A stretch of 55,833 bases of DNA, from contig JAPLDB010000070.1 in NCBI GenBank assembly GCA_026391975.1, forward strand, positions 1 to 55,833, read 5' to 3'. The notes under the pieces are model-generated. The model saw nothing but the letters and a program-made list of their open reading frames with translations. It did no database searches and had not been told where the DNA came from. A program made the translations under genes and the position numbers. Positions 25,722-34,762 of the stretch are shown in pieces (the stretch's first letter is position 1; every line of letters starts with the position of its first letter). The DNA comes from Bacteroidota bacterium (GTDB lineage: Bacteria; Bacteroidota; Bacteroidia; AKYH767-A; 2013-40CM-41-45).

Positions 25722-26279
25722 CTACACTGTCATTATTTCTTTCTCTTTTGCTTCAAGGTGCTTGTCAACAGCTAGAATAAACTGATCGGTCATTTTCTGA
25801 ATGTTTGCCTCAAGGCTTTTTACCTGGTCTTCAGGAAGTCCTTTGCTGTCTTTCTTAATGGCTTCATTTGATTCGCGCCGGTGATTTCTTATTCCAACTT
25901 TTGCATGTTCAGCTTCTGCTTTCGCTTTTTTTACAAGGTCTTTTCTTCTTTCTTCTGTAAGCTGGGGGACAGAAATGCGGATCACGATTCCGTCATTCTG
26001 CGGATTGAATCCGAGATTCGCAGCCTGAATCGCTTTCTCAATCGGAACAAGCATTGACTTCTCCCACGGCTGGATCATAATGGTACGTGCATCCTGGATG
26101 CTCACATTTGCAACCTGACTTACCGGCATATAGGAGCCATAATAGTCAACCTGAACACTGTCGACCATGCTCGGATTCGCACGGCCTGCACGTATTTTAG
26201 TCATTTCGGATTCAAGGTGCGTAACTGCTTGCTGCATTTGCGCCTTGGTTGCATCAATAAGTTTATTCGGGTCTATCAT
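25722..26279 (-). CDS. frr: Ribosome recycling factor
   Basis: The protein has 185 aa, standard length. The classic blocks are present: 'EMTKIRAGRANPSMVDSVQV', 'YYGSYMPVSQVANVSIQDAR', 'PWEKSMLVPIEKAIQAANLG', 'PQLTEERRKDLVKKAKAEAE' and 'VGIRNHRRESNEAIKK'. With EF-G it splits the ribosome after termination. It lies 34 bases after pyrH, the conserved pyrH-frr order. Confidence 0.98.
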   Translation of the reverse strand: MIDPNKLIDATKAQMQQAVTHLESEMTKIRAGRANPSMVDSVQVDYYGSYMPVSQVANVSIQDARTIMIQPWEKSMLVPIEKAIQAANLGFNPQNDGIVIRISVPQLTEERRKDLVKKAKAEAEHAKVGIRNHRRESNEAIKKDSKGLPEDQVKSLEANIQKMTDQFILAVDKHLEAKEKEIMTV

Positions 26280-26313
26280 ATAAGTTTATAGTTTTTAGTT
26301 CGGGGTTCGGAGT

Positions 26314-27024
26314 TTAGACTTCTACAAGTGTACCAATTTGTTTTCCTTCCAGAATATTCAACAGGTTGCCGGTCTTATTCATATCGAACACGATTATCGG
26401 TACATTATTTTCTTTGCAAAGTGTGAATGCAGTCATGTCCATGATCTTTAATCCCTTTTCATATACTTCATCAAAGGTAACAGTATCATACTTCACTGCA
26501 TTTTTGTCTTTCTCCGGATCAGCGTTATATATACCGTCTACACGGGTTCCTTTTAATATGACATCGGCTTCAATTTCAATGGCGCGGAGCGATGCAGCTG
26601 TATCGGTAGTGAAATAAGGATTGCCTGTTCCCGCTCCGAAAATAACCACTCTTCCTTTTTCGAGGTGACGAACTGCCCTGCGTTTGATAAATGGTTCGCA
26701 GATCTCTTCCATCTTAATAGCAGACTGAAGCCTGGTGTTTACGCTCATTTTTTCCAGCGCACTTTGCAAAGCCATGCTATTAATGACGGTTGCAAGCATG
26801 CCCATGTAGTCGCCTTGTACGCGGTCGATCACATCCTCAGCATCATTGCCAACCCCACGAAAGATATTACCTCCGCCAATGACGATTGCTACCTGAGTGC
26901 CTTTGTCGACGATGGATTTGATGTCTTCTGCATATTGCTTCAGACGGTCATGATCAATGCCGAATTCCTTCTCGCCCATCAGGGCCTCCCCGCTTAACTT
27001 GAGTAGTACACGTTTGTATTTCAT
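26314..27024 (-). CDS. pyrH: UMP kinase
   Basis: The protein has 236 aa of the amino-acid-kinase fold that phosphorylates UMP to UDP. Motifs are '[15 protein letters not shown]' (Lys and Gly-rich N-terminus), '[12 protein letters not shown]' (phosphate binding), '[20 protein letters not shown]' (UMP site), '[20 protein letters not shown]' and '[16 protein letters not shown]'. In Bacteroidota this gene usually follows tsf directly; here three T9SS genes intervene. Confidence 0.98.
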   Translation of the reverse strand: MKYKRVLLKLSGEALMGEKEFGIDHDRLKQYAEDIKSIVDKGTQVAIVIGGGNIFRGVGNDAEDVIDRVQGDYMGMLATVINSMALQSALEKMSVNTRLQSAIKMEEICEPFIKRRAVRHLEKGRVVIFGAGTGNPYFTTDTAASLRAIEIEADVILKGTRVDGIYNADPEKDKNAVKYDTVTFDEVYEKGLKIMDMTAFTLCKENNVPIIVFDMNKTGNLLNILEGKQIGTLVEV

Positions 27025-27131
27025 TTCCGGCAGCTTTAATTATGGCGCGAATTTAGGATTAAATTTTTTTGTTTTGCTGTTCAAATAACGAAAGCTTGCG
27101 AATTTTCAAATTACCGTAGATTGTTCCCTGC

Positions 27132-29021
27132 CTACCGGTAAGTAGACTTCACGAATTTACTGCGGAATGTTTTTTCGCCTGCAGTAATTTCGATGTAATA
27201 TAATCCTGATGCGAGCTCTGAAACATCCAAGATTGTTTCGGTCCCGATGGTTATCGGGATGATGTTTGACGTTTGAAGTTGAACAGCCAATACCATTTCA
27301 CTAAGCATATTGTAAATCGAAATCTCAACGGCTGTTTCTCTTGTGACTTCTATCCCGATAGCTATCGGGATTTGAATTATGACTTTGTCCCCAACCGGAT
27401 TTGGATAAAGCTCAAACATTAAACCCCTGACCTCAGAATTCACGCTTGCTATCACATCAAATATTACAGCTTCAACTTCGCAATTGTTTGCATCGGTGCA
27501 CACCACATTGTAGTCACCACTTTGCGGAGCGATGTAAAAATAGTTTGTTGCACCATTTATGATATTGCCGTTCAAATACCATTGATAGGTAATGGCTCCC
27601 TGATTTGCAATAAGCGTATCACCCGCTTGCGAAATTCCCTGAGGTGCAGGATATGGATATACCGTAATATAATTTGAAATGGTAATCGTATCAATCAACG
27701 CACCATTTGTAGCAATGAGCGTAACATCATAGTTGCCCGGAGTATTGTAACAAATGTTTTGCGGATTTACATCGGTACTTGTGTTTGGATTTGCTCCGGG
27801 GAAGGACCATAAATAGGAGGTTGCATTGATGGAAAAGTTTGTGAAGTTAGTACACGTTCCCGGACAGATAAGCGAATCAACAGATTGAAATGATGCAATA
27901 ATTGAAGTGCATGATATAACATTCAGATTGAGTGTATCCGACGCATTGCAGCCGGGATTGCTTACCGAAACGAAATAAATTCCTGAAGTGTCGGCAACAA
28001 AAGTGGGAGCAGAAGAGCCGTCCTGCCAGGCATAAGTCGTTATTCCAGTGCCAGCCGCATTCAGCATCATGCTTTGTCCCTGACAGATTGTAGTATCGTT
28101 ACCGAGGTTTACATTCACTTGCGGATAAATTGTAACAGGAATAATAACTGTATCAACTGAAGTATTTACATAGGTGCGAATTACACGTACAAGAAAAATT
28201 CCGGTGGAAGTGAAAACGTGTGAAGGATTAAATAAGGTGGAAAAGTTATTGATACCTGATGCAAGATCACTGAAATTCCAGTCGGCCGAAACCATTGAAG
28301 TGGTATCGCCCATCAAGAATACAGTTGTATCGCCGAAGCAGACGTTTGCGAAATTTACCGGCTGCATTAAATTAATATTGTCAATGTAAATATATTCAGC
28401 GCAGTTGAGTGCGCATCCCGGAGTGAACACAACAAAATCAAGTGCGGAGGGGGCAGTAAAATTGATTGTGTATTGCAGCCAGTTTACATCGCTCACGGTA
28501 TCGCAACAACCAAGCAATATTGCTCCCGGAAGCTGGTCAGTACAAATATTTGTTTGTGCTCCTCCTGCAACAGGGTTGCCGTTGAATCCATAAACACAAA
28601 CGCCTGTGCATACGCTGCTGTAAAATCCGGAGTTGCTTCTCTTTGCATAAAAACTGATGCGATAGGAATTTCCTGCTATTAAAGGTGTGGCAAGAAATTG
28701 ACCGAATGATTCGGCCGCACCATTAGGATTGCCATACGTTGCGAAGCCGGCATAGCCCAATCCGTTTTGAGCACCGGTAACAGCTTGTGGTGTCCATCCC
28801 TGGTAAATACAATTCATGTAGTCGGCGCTGTAAACAGCATCAAGCCAATTGTCTGCTTTTTGCAGCTCGCCATTTCCAACAGGACAGATGGTGAATTGTT
28901 CGAAGTCGGGATTCACAACAATGTTTTGTGCGAATGCCTTTTGACTCACAAAGAGAGATAGGAAATAAATTACGAGTCCCCATGCGTTGAAACTTCGGCG
29001 GATGAAAATATTTTTTTTCAT
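27132..29021 (-). CDS. PKD-domain secreted protein with T9SS type A sorting domain
   Basis: The protein has 629 aa. Signal peptide residues about 10-31 end in 'KAFAQ'. Residues about 32-215 look like a carbohydrate-binding beta sandwich ('NIVVNPDFEQFTICPVGNGE', 'PLIAGNSYRISFYAKRS'). PKD-type domains follow ('WNFSDLASG...FTSTGIFLVRVI' and 'YLWSFPGANPNTSTDVNPQN'). The type A signal begins at 'FELYPNPVGDKVIIQ' and ends 'YYIEITAGEKTFRSKFVK' plus STYR. Two copies of the CCCGAT...ATCGGG palindrome inside the sorting domain are translated as PIAIG and PITIG. Start and stop overlap the upstream gene as ATGA, so translation is coupled. Function is adhesin- or binding-like; the ligand is unknown. Confidence 0.85.
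   Translation of the reverse strand: MKKNIFIRRSFNAWGLVIYFLSLFVSQKAFAQNIVVNPDFEQFTICPVGNGELQKADNWLDAVYSADYMNCIYQGWTPQAVTGAQNGLGYAGFATYGNPNGAAESFGQFLATPLIAGNSYRISFYAKRSNSGFYSSVCTGVCVYGFNGNPVAGGAQTNICTDQLPGAILLGCCDTVSDVNWLQYTINFTAPSALDFVVFTPGCALNCAEYIYIDNINLMQPVNFANVCFGDTTVFLMGDTTSMVSADWNFSDLASGINNFSTLFNPSHVFTSTGIFLVRVIRTYVNTSVDTVIIPVTIYPQVNVNLGNDTTICQGQSMMLNAAGTGITTYAWQDGSSAPTFVADTSGIYFVSVSNPGCNASDTLNLNVISCTSIIASFQSVDSLICPGTCTNFTNFSINATSYLWSFPGANPNTSTDVNPQNICYNTPGNYDVTLIATNGALIDTITISNYITVYPYPAPQGISQAGDTLIANQGAITYQWYLNGNIINGATNYFYIAPQSGDYNVVCTDANNCEVEAVIFDVIASVNSEVRGLMFELYPNPVGDKVIIQIPIAIGIEVTRETAVEISIYNMLSEMVLAVQLQTSNIIPITIGTETILDVSELASGLYYIEITAGEKTFRSKFVKSTYR
27243..27258. repeat. Palindrome CCCGATggttATCGGG in a coding region
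   Basis: Divergent-centre member of the CCCGATAGCTATCGGG family; it is translated as PITIG within the sorting domain of the 27132-29021 gene. Confidence 0.7.
27352..27371. repeat. 20-bp perfect palindrome ATCCCGATAGCTATCGGGAT
   Basis: Longest member of the family. It lies in the coding region of the 27132-29021 gene and encodes IPIAIGI on the reverse strand, at a place where the sibling sorting domains have no such residues. Confidence 0.85.
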
Positions 29022-31096
29022 TGTTTCACAAATTTACTGCGGTAGGTTTTTCCGCTAGAAGTTATTTCGATGTAATATAATCCGGGAGAAAGAAGTCGGC
29101 AGTCAACGGTCAACTCCCGATAGCTATCAGGACGACTGTCAATGGCGAGAGAAATTTTTTCACCGAGTACATTGTAAATCGAAATCTCAATGGTCCGAAG
29201 GACTCCTTGCGGAGCTGTTCCACTTTTAACTTCTGACTTTTGAATTATGACTTTGTCACCTACCGGATTTGGGAAGACAGTCCACAGTCCACGGTCAACT
29301 GTCGACAGCACATCCGCTATAACATTGAACACCGCCGCTTCCACTTCACACCCATTCTCATCCGTTGCAACAACATTGTAATCTCCGCTGGATTGTGCTA
29401 CATAATAATAATCTGTTGCGCCGCTGATAATGTTCCCGTTGAAATACCATTGATATGAAGGTGCTCCCGCAAGTGCAAACAACGTATCTCCGCTTTGATT
29501 AATGCCCTGTGGTGCCGGGTATGGATACACATTTATATAATTCAGTAGTGTGAGTGTATCTGAGCCAAGTGAATTCGTTACAATCAATGTGACATCATAA
29601 CTACCCGGTAAATTATAGCAGATATTTTGTGGAGAGAAATCTGTGCTGACAGAAGTGCTTGACCCGGGAAAAAACCACAAATAGGAATTCGCGCCCGTTG
29701 AAAGATTAATAAAGTCAGTGCATGTGCCCGGACATACATGGTTTGGTGCGGTAAAAGCAGCAACCGGAATACTGCCACATGAAATTGTACAGGAGGAATC
29801 AGGAGTGAACACCCACATGTCACTATAAAATGCTGTGTTGCAATTCCACCCGCCATAGAGATAGAAACGGTCATCATCGCCCCACCATGCAAGCCCGCCA
29901 ATATGCGATGGAGGAAGGTTGCTTGCCGAAGAAACTCCGAGCGAACCGAAAGAACCATTCTGACTTGCAGTTGACGGCCCGGCAATCCATTTCCATTGAA
30001 GAACATCCGGATCGAAAACCCAGAGATCACTGAAAGGATTACTCGTTGATGATCGTCCGCCAAAGGTCCAGAACCTGCCGCAACGATCGGTGACTGAAGA
30101 ACGCTGTTCGGCACGGCTGCCGGGATTGGAAATGCTATCAGTGTTACAATATGAAATAAATACGCCGGGGTCTCCCATTGTTGAAGTTCCAGCCATCCAT
30201 GTCCATTCATTGTTGCCGATATTATACCTCCACATATCATTTAATATTCCTCCCTGCGATCCGGAACCAAGCCAAAAGAAACCATTGCTGTCTTTATATT
30301 TTGTGTATGTCCACCTCCCGCCCGGATCATTCAACGGACTACTTATTTCTTTGATTCCGTAGTTCGTCGCTGCATTTGTTAAATTAGATCCTTTCATCCA
30401 GGTCCACTCATTTGTGCTAATGTCGTATTTCATCAGGTCATTCAAAAATCCCGTCGTCCCGAAATCACCATAACCATCTCCGCCGAAAAGCCAAAGGTTA
30501 TTCAATGAATCTGTCCACTGGCTGGCAGATTCATACCGGGAGCCCGGAGTATTCGATGGGTCGGGAATGCCTTGTGTGCCGTGGGATCCAAAAGAATTCA
30601 CGGTGGTATCGCCTTTCATCCACGTCCATTCATTGGTTCCGATATCATATCTCCATAAATCATTTCGATAGGGAAGTCCACCAAAGAGCCATAGATTTCC
30701 TGTTGTATCAACCCACGTTCCTGCCCCGAAGTAGCGTTGTCCGGGGCTGTTGGCGGGATCAGAGACTCCCTGACTTCCGTAAACCGGATTCTGACCGGAT
30801 AGTCCTGAACCTTTCACCCATGTCCACTCAAGTGTTAACGGATTAAATTTCCAGAGGTCGTCATCAAAATTAGAATACCCTGAATACACCCAAAAATTTC
30901 CCTGCTTATCCTTCCACTCACATGCTTCATAAACTGCAGGTGGATGGTTGTTTACAGACGGCACACCCTGAATGCCATATATACCGCCAACATTTGGAAT
31001 ATTTGAACCGCTGATCCAGGTCCAAAGGCCGGCCTGAGAATATGCGTTCTGAAAATGAATGGCGATTACTAGCAGGCAAAATAATTTCTTTTTCAT
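29018..31096 (-). CDS. Kelch-repeat secreted protein with PKD and T9SS type A domains
   Basis: The protein has 692 aa with a signal peptide (MKKKLFCLLVIAIHFQNAYS). Residues about 25-440 hold six or more kelch-type beta-propeller repeats, each with patterns such as 'NLWLFGG...NDLWRYDIGTNEWTWMKG'. A PKD-like domain follows ('SYLWFFPGSSTSVSTDFSPQ'), then a second Ig-like unit. The type A signal runs from 'WTVFPNPVGDKVIIQKS' to 'LYYIEITSSGKTYRSKFVKQ'. It is T9SS-exported, probably cell-surface. A palindrome copy in the sorting domain is read as SRPDSYRE. It is the middle gene of the three-gene operon, overlapping both neighbours by 4 bases. Confidence 0.88.
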   Translation of the reverse strand: MKKKLFCLLVIAIHFQNAYSQAGLWTWISGSNIPNVGGIYGIQGVPSVNNHPPAVYEACEWKDKQGNFWVYSGYSNFDDDLWKFNPLTLEWTWVKGSGLSGQNPVYGSQGVSDPANSPGQRYFGAGTWVDTTGNLWLFGGLPYRNDLWRYDIGTNEWTWMKGDTTVNSFGSHGTQGIPDPSNTPGSRYESASQWTDSLNNLWLFGGDGYGDFGTTGFLNDLMKYDISTNEWTWMKGSNLTNAATNYGIKEISSPLNDPGGRWTYTKYKDSNGFFWLGSGSQGGILNDMWRYNIGNNEWTWMAGTSTMGDPGVFISYCNTDSISNPGSRAEQRSSVTDRCGRFWTFGGRSSTSNPFSDLWVFDPDVLQWKWIAGPSTASQNGSFGSLGVSSASNLPPSHIGGLAWWGDDDRFYLYGGWNCNTAFYSDMWVFTPDSSCTISCGSIPVAAFTAPNHVCPGTCTDFINLSTGANSYLWFFPGSSTSVSTDFSPQNICYNLPGSYDVTLIVTNSLGSDTLTLLNYINVYPYPAPQGINQSGDTLFALAGAPSYQWYFNGNIISGATDYYYVAQSSGDYNVVATDENGCEVEAAVFNVIADVLSTVDRGLWTVFPNPVGDKVIIQKSEVKSGTAPQGVLRTIEISIYNVLGEKISLAIDSRPDSYRELTVDCRLLSPGLYYIEITSSGKTYRSKFVKQ
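29115..29132. repeat. Palindrome TCCCGATAGCTATCaGGA in a coding region
   Basis: Member of the CCCGATAGCTATCGGG family with one mismatch, inside the sorting-domain coding region of the kelch gene (reverse strand SRPDSYRE). Confidence 0.8.
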
Positions 31097-33148
31097 TGCT
31101 TCACAAATTTGCTGCGGAATGTTTTTGATCCGTCTGTTATTTCGATGTAATATATTCCAGGAAAAAGAGTTCGGCAGTCAACGGTCAATTCCCGATAGCT
31201 ATCGGGACGACTGTCAACAGCGAGAGAAATTTTTTCACCGAGTACATTGTAAATCGAAATCTCTGTGGCTGTTCTTTTGAATTGTGACTTTCTCTTCAAC
31301 CGGATTCGGGAATATCAATATCTCCTGATCCTCAATTGCGTTCACCAATGCCACAACATTAAAAACCGCTGCTTCAACCTCACACCCATTCGCATCTGTT
31401 GCAACCACATTATAATCTCCGCTTGCCTGTGCAACATAAAAATAATCTGTTGCACCGTTGATGCTATTGCCGTTGAAATACCATTGATAAGATGCCGAAC
31501 CAGCGACTGCAAAAAGGGTGTCGCCACTTTGGGTGATGGATTGCGGAGGAGGATAAGTATAAACGGTGATGTAATTGGTGAGTAATAAAGTATCGCTGCC
31601 GTTGGCGTTGGAGGCGATGAGTTGGACATCGTAGCTGCCGGGAGCGGCATAGCAGATATTTGTTGGATTTATTGCTGTGCTTGTATCGGGAATAGCACCC
31701 TGGAATGACCATTGATATGTGCCGGCATTTGTTGAAATATTTAGAAAGTTTGTACAAGTACCCGGGCATAGATAACGCGCGGCAATGAAGTTGGCGTTGA
31801 ATGTACTGTCACAATATTTTGTGATCCAATAGTCATTTAAACCCTGTGGCGATTGTGTCTTGTCTCCTGCCGATAATGCATCAGAGCGGTTTCCAATAAT
31901 AAAGCATCCGTCAGCCGATTGAACGGCAAATGTATTTTCATCGTGACTCAGGGTATGAAGCGTTTTGTCCCATTGTTGTATTCCCAAAGAATCGGTTTTG
32001 ATCACCCAGGTTTGTTCAATTGAAAGATTGTTTTCTGTTTTGTCGCCTCCAATATTTGAATATGATGTTCCTGAAAACAGAAACCCGCCATCGGTCGTTT
32101 TGAAAACATTGCCGAACTCATCTTCTGTTCCTGTTCCTACAGCAACTTTTTCCCAGAGTTTGTTGCCCTGAAAATCCATTTTAATAATCCAATAGTCGCC
32201 TCCTCCCCAGCAAGGCTGGGCCTTATTTCCGCTGATTACTGATGATGATACTCCTGCGATTACAAAACCGTTGTCGTTTGTCTGCACCAGTGAATAGGCC
32301 AGGTCAGGAAAGTCGCCTCCGAAATCCAGGTCCCATTGCTTGTTGCCTGTTGCATCAAGCTTCACAATCCAATAGTCATAAAAACCCCAGGCTGGTTGGG
32401 TTTTATTTCCACCAACGGGAGAGTCGGAAGAGCCTGCCAGTATGTATCCGCCATCAGAGGTTTGTTTCAGGTCCTGAAGTTGGTCTGTCGCCAGTCCTCC
32501 AAAATCTTTGTCCCATTGCTTATTCCCCAATGAATCAATTTTGACCACCCAGTAATCAGGTGTAACCCATCCCGGATCCCAGTTGTCTTCCGTTTTATCT
32601 CCGCTGATTCCTGAAGTTGAATAACCGCCAAGGATATAACCACCATCCGATGTTTGGGCAATAGAAGTCATCAATTCATCAGCGAGTCCTCCAAAGCTTT
32701 TTTCCCACTGGATGGTTCCAAAGAAATCGAGTTTCAGAATCCAGTAATCGTAACCACCCCAGGTGTCTTGAGTTTTATTTCCACTGATGCCAGAAGAAGA
32801 GTATCCACCAATGATGTATCCCCCGTCCGGAGTTTGTTGCAGGCATGTAAGGACTTCATCATCGATTCCGCCAAAGTCTCTGTCCCATTGTTTGATGCCG
32901 AGTGAATCCAGTTTCACAATCCAGTAATCCACATCATTCAATCCCCATGTACCTTGTGTTTTATCTCCGCTGTTTTGGGACCGCGAATAACCACCGAGCA
33001 CACAACCTCCATCGCTGCTTGGTGCAATGCAAGTAAGATAATCATAATTGGCGCCGCCATACCTGTAATCCCACATCTTCACCAACGGATTCTGCCCTAT
33101 CGAAAAAAGCGAACAGAAAATAAAAAGTATGGGGAGCAAATGTTTCAT
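31093..33148 (-). pseudogene. Beta-propeller-type T9SS type A protein, frameshifted in the sorting domain
   Basis: The first frame (33148 down to 31235) encodes 637 aa with a signal peptide ('LPILFIFCSLFSIGQ') and about seven repeats of roughly 55 aa of the form 'DGGYIIGGYSSSGISGNKTQ' plus 'DYWILKLDFFGTIQWEKSFG', then a PKD-like unit and 'LIFPNPVEEKVTIQK'. It then leaves frame. The rest of the type A signal ('TEISIYNVLGEKISLAVDSR' ... 'YYIEITDGSKTFRSKFVKQ') is in the +1 frame, ending at 31093. Removing one A from the AAAA at 31275-31278 restores the domain. Either a true inactivating indel that prevents T9SS export or a base-calling error. First gene of the operon, with a clear promoter at 33156-33185. 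Confidence 0.8.
31190..31207. repeat. 18-bp perfect palindrome TCCCGATAGCTATCGGGA
   Basis: In the sorting-domain coding region of the frameshifted gene, at the same relative place as in the kelch gene. Confidence 0.85.
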
Positions 33149-33155
33149 GGCACAC

Positions 33156-33185
33156 CAAAGTTAGAAAAGTATTTGTCCCGGCAAA
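33156..33185 (-). promoter_or_regulatory. Bacteroidota promoter of the three-gene T9SS operon
   Basis: Reverse-strand TTTG (33182-33185), an 18-base spacer and TAACTTTG (33156-33163) match the TTTG-N19-TAnnTTTG consensus closely. The -7 box ends 7 bases before the ATG at 33148. Confidence 0.7.
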
Positions 33186-33250
33186 TGATGATTGTGGCCA
33201 AAGTGGCTTGGTGGGTTGTGAAGGGAAGCCAAAGGCTTCAGTACTATCTT

Positions 33251-33290
33251 GGGGAGATTGCTTCGTCCGCTGCGCTTCCTCGCAATGACT
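33251..33290. repeat. REP-like element (GTCATTGCGAGG...GAAGCAATCTCC type)
   Basis: On the reverse strand AGTCATTGCGAGGAAGCG...GACGAAGCAATCTCCCC forms an imperfect hairpin (CATTGC/GCAATC ends). The phrase resembles a repeat found across many unrelated bacterial genomes (recalled, not searched). Confidence 0.5.
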
Positions 33291-33414
33291 ACTTTTTTCG
33301 GGGAGATTGCAAATAAAAACAGCAACCATTTCCTGCTGCCCCCGCTCACCCCTGCCCTAAAGGGAGACCCACGCACAAATTCCGTTTAGATTAACCGCTA
33401 AGAAACTTCTGAAT

Positions 33415-33444
33415 AAAAAAAGAGCAACCATTTCGGGCTGCTCT
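33415..33444 (-). terminator. Duplicate terminator hairpin, distal copy
   Basis: On the reverse strand AGAGCAGCCCGAAATGGTTGCTCT is followed by TTTTTTT; the same design as the copy that follows tsf. Confidence 0.65.
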
Positions 33445-33472
33445 ATTCGTATTTTCGTATGTATCTATTCGT

Positions 33473-33490
33473 TCCCGATAGCTATCGGGA
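33473..33490. repeat. 18-bp perfect palindrome TCCCGATAGCTATCGGGA (intergenic copy)
   Basis: The only copy in this cluster outside a gene, within the tandem terminator region downstream of tsf. Confidence 0.85.
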
Positions 33491-33675
33491 TCGGTGAGGT
33501 CAACCTTACCTAACTCTAAAGGGAGACCTGCGCACAAATTCCATTTCGTTATTCTGCGAAGAAACTTCTGAAAACAAAATGAGCAACCATTTCGGACTGT
33601 CTCCGCTCACCCCTGCCCTAAAGGGAGACCCACGCACAAATTCCGTTTAGATTAACCGCTAAGAAACTTCTGAAT

Positions 33676-33705
33676 AAAAAAAGAGCATCCATTTCCGGCT
33701 GCTCT
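33676..33705 (-). terminator. Rho-independent terminator of the tsf operon
   Basis: On the reverse strand AGAGCA-n12-TGCTCT with extra GCC/GG pairing is followed by seven T, 50 bases after the tsf stop. Confidence 0.75.
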
Positions 33706-33754
33706 TATTCGTTATTCGCAAATTCGAACGTTTCGTTATTCGTACAAGGGAAGA

Positions 33755-34591
33755 TTATCCCAGTTTTACTCTTTTGAAGCTAACGATCTTCAAACCTTTA
33801 TCGATACTCTCAAGATACTGACGCACCGTTAACTTCTCGTCCTTGATGTAAACCTGGTTCAATAAAGTATATTCATTGTAGAACTTGTTGAGTTTGCCCA
33901 AAGCAATTTTCTCAATCATGTTCTCCGGCTTGCCTTCCTGGCGCGCCTGGTCTTTTCCGATCTCGATTTCACGCTCGATCATTTTTGCATCCACATCGTC
34001 CTTGTCGATTGCAACAGGAGCCATGGCTGCGATCTGCATCGCTACATTTCTTCCGGCTTCGTCAATGCCTGCAGGATTCATGTTGAAAGCAACAACTGCT
34101 GTAAGCTTGTTTCCGGGGTGATTGTAAACGATTACTTTTTCTGAAGTGAGGTTCTGGTAATCCACAACATCAATTTTCTCTCCGATCTTTCCCATCTGGT
34201 CGAGCAATGTCTGCTCAACTGTAATGGTTCCGAGATTCAATTTTTTCAGGTCTTCGATTGAAGCAGGATTGCTTGCCATGGCAAGATCCAGAATCGATTC
34301 TCCATATTTTACGAAGTCAGCATTGTTGGCAACGAAGTCTGTTTCGCAACATACGCTTACTGCAACAGCACGTTTTCCGTCAGCAGTTGTTTTACCGAAT
34401 ACGTATCCTTCTTTCGCTTCCCTGTCCTGGCGGTTCGCAGCGATCTTCTGTCCTTTTTTGCGGAGGATGTCGATTGCAGCTTCAAAGTCGCCATTGGCTT
34501 CCATGAGGGCTTTCTTGCAATCCATCATTCCTGAACCTGTTTGCTGACGCAGTTTGTTAACGTCACTTGCACTTATTGTCATTGTAGTCAT
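33755..34591 (-). CDS. tsf: Elongation factor Ts
   Basis: The protein has 278 aa. It exchanges GDP on EF-Tu. The N-terminal helix domain 'ASDVNKLRQQTGSGMMDCKK' and 'ALMEANGDFEAAIDILRKKG' and the core 'VAVSVCCETDFVANNADFVK' (TDFVAxN signature) are intact, as is the C-terminal 'YTLLNQVYIKDEKLTVRQYL'. Start is the first ATG (MTTMTISA), with the internal MTISA also possible. It follows rpsB after 171 bases that contain only inverted-repeat word sequence. Confidence 0.98.
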   Translation of the reverse strand: MTTMTISASDVNKLRQQTGSGMMDCKKALMEANGDFEAAIDILRKKGQKIAANRQDREAKEGYVFGKTTADGKRAVAVSVCCETDFVANNADFVKYGESILDLAMASNPASIEDLKKLNLGTITVEQTLLDQMGKIGEKIDVVDYQNLTSEKVIVYNHPGNKLTAVVAFNMNPAGIDEAGRNVAMQIAAMAPVAIDKDDVDAKMIEREIEIGKDQARQEGKPENMIEKIALGKLNKFYNEYTLLNQVYIKDEKLTVRQYLESIDKGLKIVSFKRVKLG

Positions 34592-34762
34592 TGAATTATT
34601 TTGAATTAATTTGGCATCCCGGATTCGTCTTGAGTTTTGGAATTGAATAATTTCGAAAAAAGAATATCGAAATTCGAAAGAATACCTAATCTTGAAAATT
34701 AAATATTTTGAATTGAAGTTTTTTTCGAATTTCGGGATTAATAATTCGAAATTCTCTTCAAT

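Larger units (their letters stand above)
33316..33711. repeat. Tandem degenerate repeat containing four terminator-like hairpins
   Basis: A unit of roughly 105 bases (CCGCTCACCCCTGCCCTAAA ... GAAACTTCTGAATAAAAAAA) occurs nearly identically at 33342-33450 and 33603-33711 and in a divergent form around 33490-33602. Each is bordered by a hairpin of the type GAGCAACC-n-GGCTGCTC. It fills the gap between the T9SS operon promoter and the end of tsf. Confidence 0.75.

Noticed and set aside
29584-30240. 218-aa reverse-strand gene inside the kelch gene
   Set aside because: It lies wholly within the kelch reading frame's coding region in a shifted frame, and has no coherent domain.
31235-31299. Programmed -1 frameshift in the T9SS gene
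   Set aside because: The needed shift is +1, and the AAAA run is not a -1 slippery heptamer in frame; an indel is simpler.
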